A DNA stretch of 64,000 nucleotides, from NCBI GenBank assembly GCA_019614645.1, contig JABWDB010000005.1:1892001-1956000 (forward strand), in the 5' to 3' direction. Shown in pieces: positions 62,133-64,000 of this stretch. Under the pieces are notes generated by a model, which was not told the origin of the DNA, ran no database searches, and worked only from the letters and a program-made list of their open reading frames with translations. The position numbers and the translations under genes are program-made. This DNA comes from Stratiolaelaps scimitus (lineage: Eukaryota; Arthropoda; Arachnida; Mesostigmata; Laelapidae). Each line of letters begins with the position of its first letter. Position 1 is the first letter of the stretch.

Positions 62133-64000
62133 ATCCCTATTATTCTCATTCTTGTTGTCATTCGATATAATGAATGTTCATAGTAGTATCATACTAATTA
62201 ATGTTATTAGATGTGATCGATCAACCCTATTATAGTTCTCTTTCTACGGCCGTCCTAAGAGTTCGTCTCTCTAACCCTCGGGTTCAGGTAGCGGACTACG
62301 AGTCGGGCTGCTCCCGGTAGCATCGATATGAATGAGTGAGTCAACGAACACTATGTATTATATATATATATATAATATTCCTGTATGTATCTCTGTATTT
62401 TTGTTGTTGTTTTTGTATAGACAGAGGGGGAAAACGAAGAAACAGACCACGGGGATGATCTCGGCAGATAGATCGTCCTTTTTCATTAATCGGACGCGCG
62501 TGAGACACATTCGTCCTTTCACACTGACAGAAGCCACAGAGGAATCAAATCTCAAATGTCGTGAAGAGTGGACACACCTTTCAACTGCTGCAGTAGTACA
62601 GGTGGCCAACCAGCTGTGTATCCGGCTATCAGGGCCTGTAATAGCTCTGACAGTAGCTACGCCTAGCAGGAGAGCATGTAGGGTAGACAGATAGAGATTA
62701 TGATACATACGAGACTAGATGCACTGCATTTTCCCTTAAGTGGTGTGTGTCGACGGGGATCGGCGATGGGCGGCCGAACGAAGTAAGTCAAGGGGACGCT
62801 GCCCTCTGAAGACACTTAGGCGGACGTTGTTACTCAGCCTTCGTCTATATGGCGGCTGCGGGGCGCGCGAAAGAACTGGACCGTGGACGAGTGATGTTCG
62901 TCGCCCTGCTCGGTCGAGCCGCTATTGCATCGGTCGTCGGCGGGTGGGCGCCGACGTTTCGTCGCATCTGCTCTCAGGCAGCGGACTCGGCAGACGACTG
63001 TCGCGTTCGACCACTTGATGGCTGTCCGCTCGCCGACTTTCGTGTGGACCGAACAGCGGCTTTGAGATGGACGCGGCAGTGTCCCCCAGTTCCCGCGGCG
63101 CCAGATGGTCCCTCGCGTCGTCGACAGCTGAGACAGGGGCGTTCGGCGACCTGCGCAATAGGTGGACACGTTGTGCAAACATGACATATACGCATACACG
63201 TTGTATTATAATGCGGAGGTGGCACGTATAATTGAGGTTTTGATTTCGTATGACGGTTGTTGGCTAGCGACGTGATTCACTGAGAGTGACGATGATTCTT
63301 TCTTGAGTATATTCAATAACGCCAAGGCAGACTAGCAAACAAAAATCGATAGCCATATAATCATCGTGCGTGTAAAATACGCATGGTAATATATATATAT
63401 ATATAATCGGCATGTGTGCGTAAAAAAGTGTGATGTGTAAACATTCACGGTTGTGATCGTACGTACCATTTTGTCAGGGATGTAGTCCCATACGCTGCGG
63501 CATGACGCGATCGCATGGACACAACAAGAATCATTTCATTAGTACGTAAGCACTGAAGTGACCAGGTAGGAAACAATATTTCTGCTATTACACGAGTGGT
63601 GCATATCATTGAAAGTCGTGTGGCAGGTTCCACCGTCCCGTTAGAACTGCGTATTGTCCAAATCTAATTGAGCAAGTTCCGGCTGCAGGAAGACCGTCAA
63701 CTTCTGTTTGTAGCGATCACTGTTTACTGTTTCGTCGAAAAGCACGGTCCATAACACCTCCTGCCCATAATTCACACCGCTGGACTTTCTTCTGTGGGCT
63801 TTTCTTAAATAGAGGAGAGATTATTTTAAGAAGTGCGCCTGCAAACCCACTTTTACGCTCAATTTACGCCAGATAGTCATCAAAAACGGTGCAAATCGTT
63901 CCGGGTCAGCCATCTTCCGGAAACCACCATTCTTTCAGACGTCCAAATGGTATCCAATGTACTTTTTAACAAAACTCGAAATTTGGCCGTACCTAGTCTA

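Larger units (their letters stand above)
55241..64000. other. Microsatellite-rich gene-poor right end
   Basis: Dominated by AT and trinucleotide repeats. A GC-rich patch at about 62740-63185 has open frames on both strands and a + donor-like GAA|GTAAGT at 62780; it could be a promoter or first exon of a gene lying outside or of a long upstream leader. No protein family is recognised. Confidence 0.4.

Overview
This looks like animal nuclear DNA, probably arthropod and plausibly a chelicerate such as a mite. The evidence is two multi-exon genes with GT-AG introns, one very long first intron, many (AT)n arrays, and short retroposon copies with target-site duplications. One gene is a canonical tail-anchored monoamine oxidase of the MAO-A/B type, which insects generally lack, so I favour a chelicerate; the species is inferred, not shown. 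No prokaryotic features, CRISPR array, rRNA or intact tRNA gene was found.

Layout: 1-2.7 kb is non-coding or uncertain and includes a pyrimidine-rich GC-richer stretch (0.75-2.4 kb). A monoamine oxidase gene runs on + from 3256 to 17513: 11 coding exons, 533 codons, reconstructed with consistent phases throughout. 17.5-22.6 kb is its 3' flank plus intergenic DNA. A BTB-BACK-PHR gene (BTBD1/2/3/6-like) runs on - from 37261 down to 22581: 12 coding exons, 494 codons. The two genes are therefore convergent. From 37.5 to 64 kb I can support no complete gene; it holds microsatellites, SINE-like copies, inverted repeats, GC-richer patches that could be distant 5' exons or old mobile elements, and a few short exon-like or decayed reading frames.

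The oxidase would deaminate biogenic amines at the mitochondrial outer membrane. The BTB-BACK-PHR protein is likely a cullin-3 substrate adaptor. Nothing in the sequence ties the two functionally; their adjacency looks incidental.

The most interesting observations concern small retroposons. One inserted exactly at a 5' splice site of the BTB-BACK-PHR gene, so its target-site duplication now gives two tandem splice donors 141 nt apart. The stretch between them is open and in frame, so alternative splicing could add 47 residues. A second family (here called A) has three copies bounded by clear 10-19 bp direct repeats and, in its longest copy, an RNA polymerase III B-box-like motif and an A-rich 3' end.
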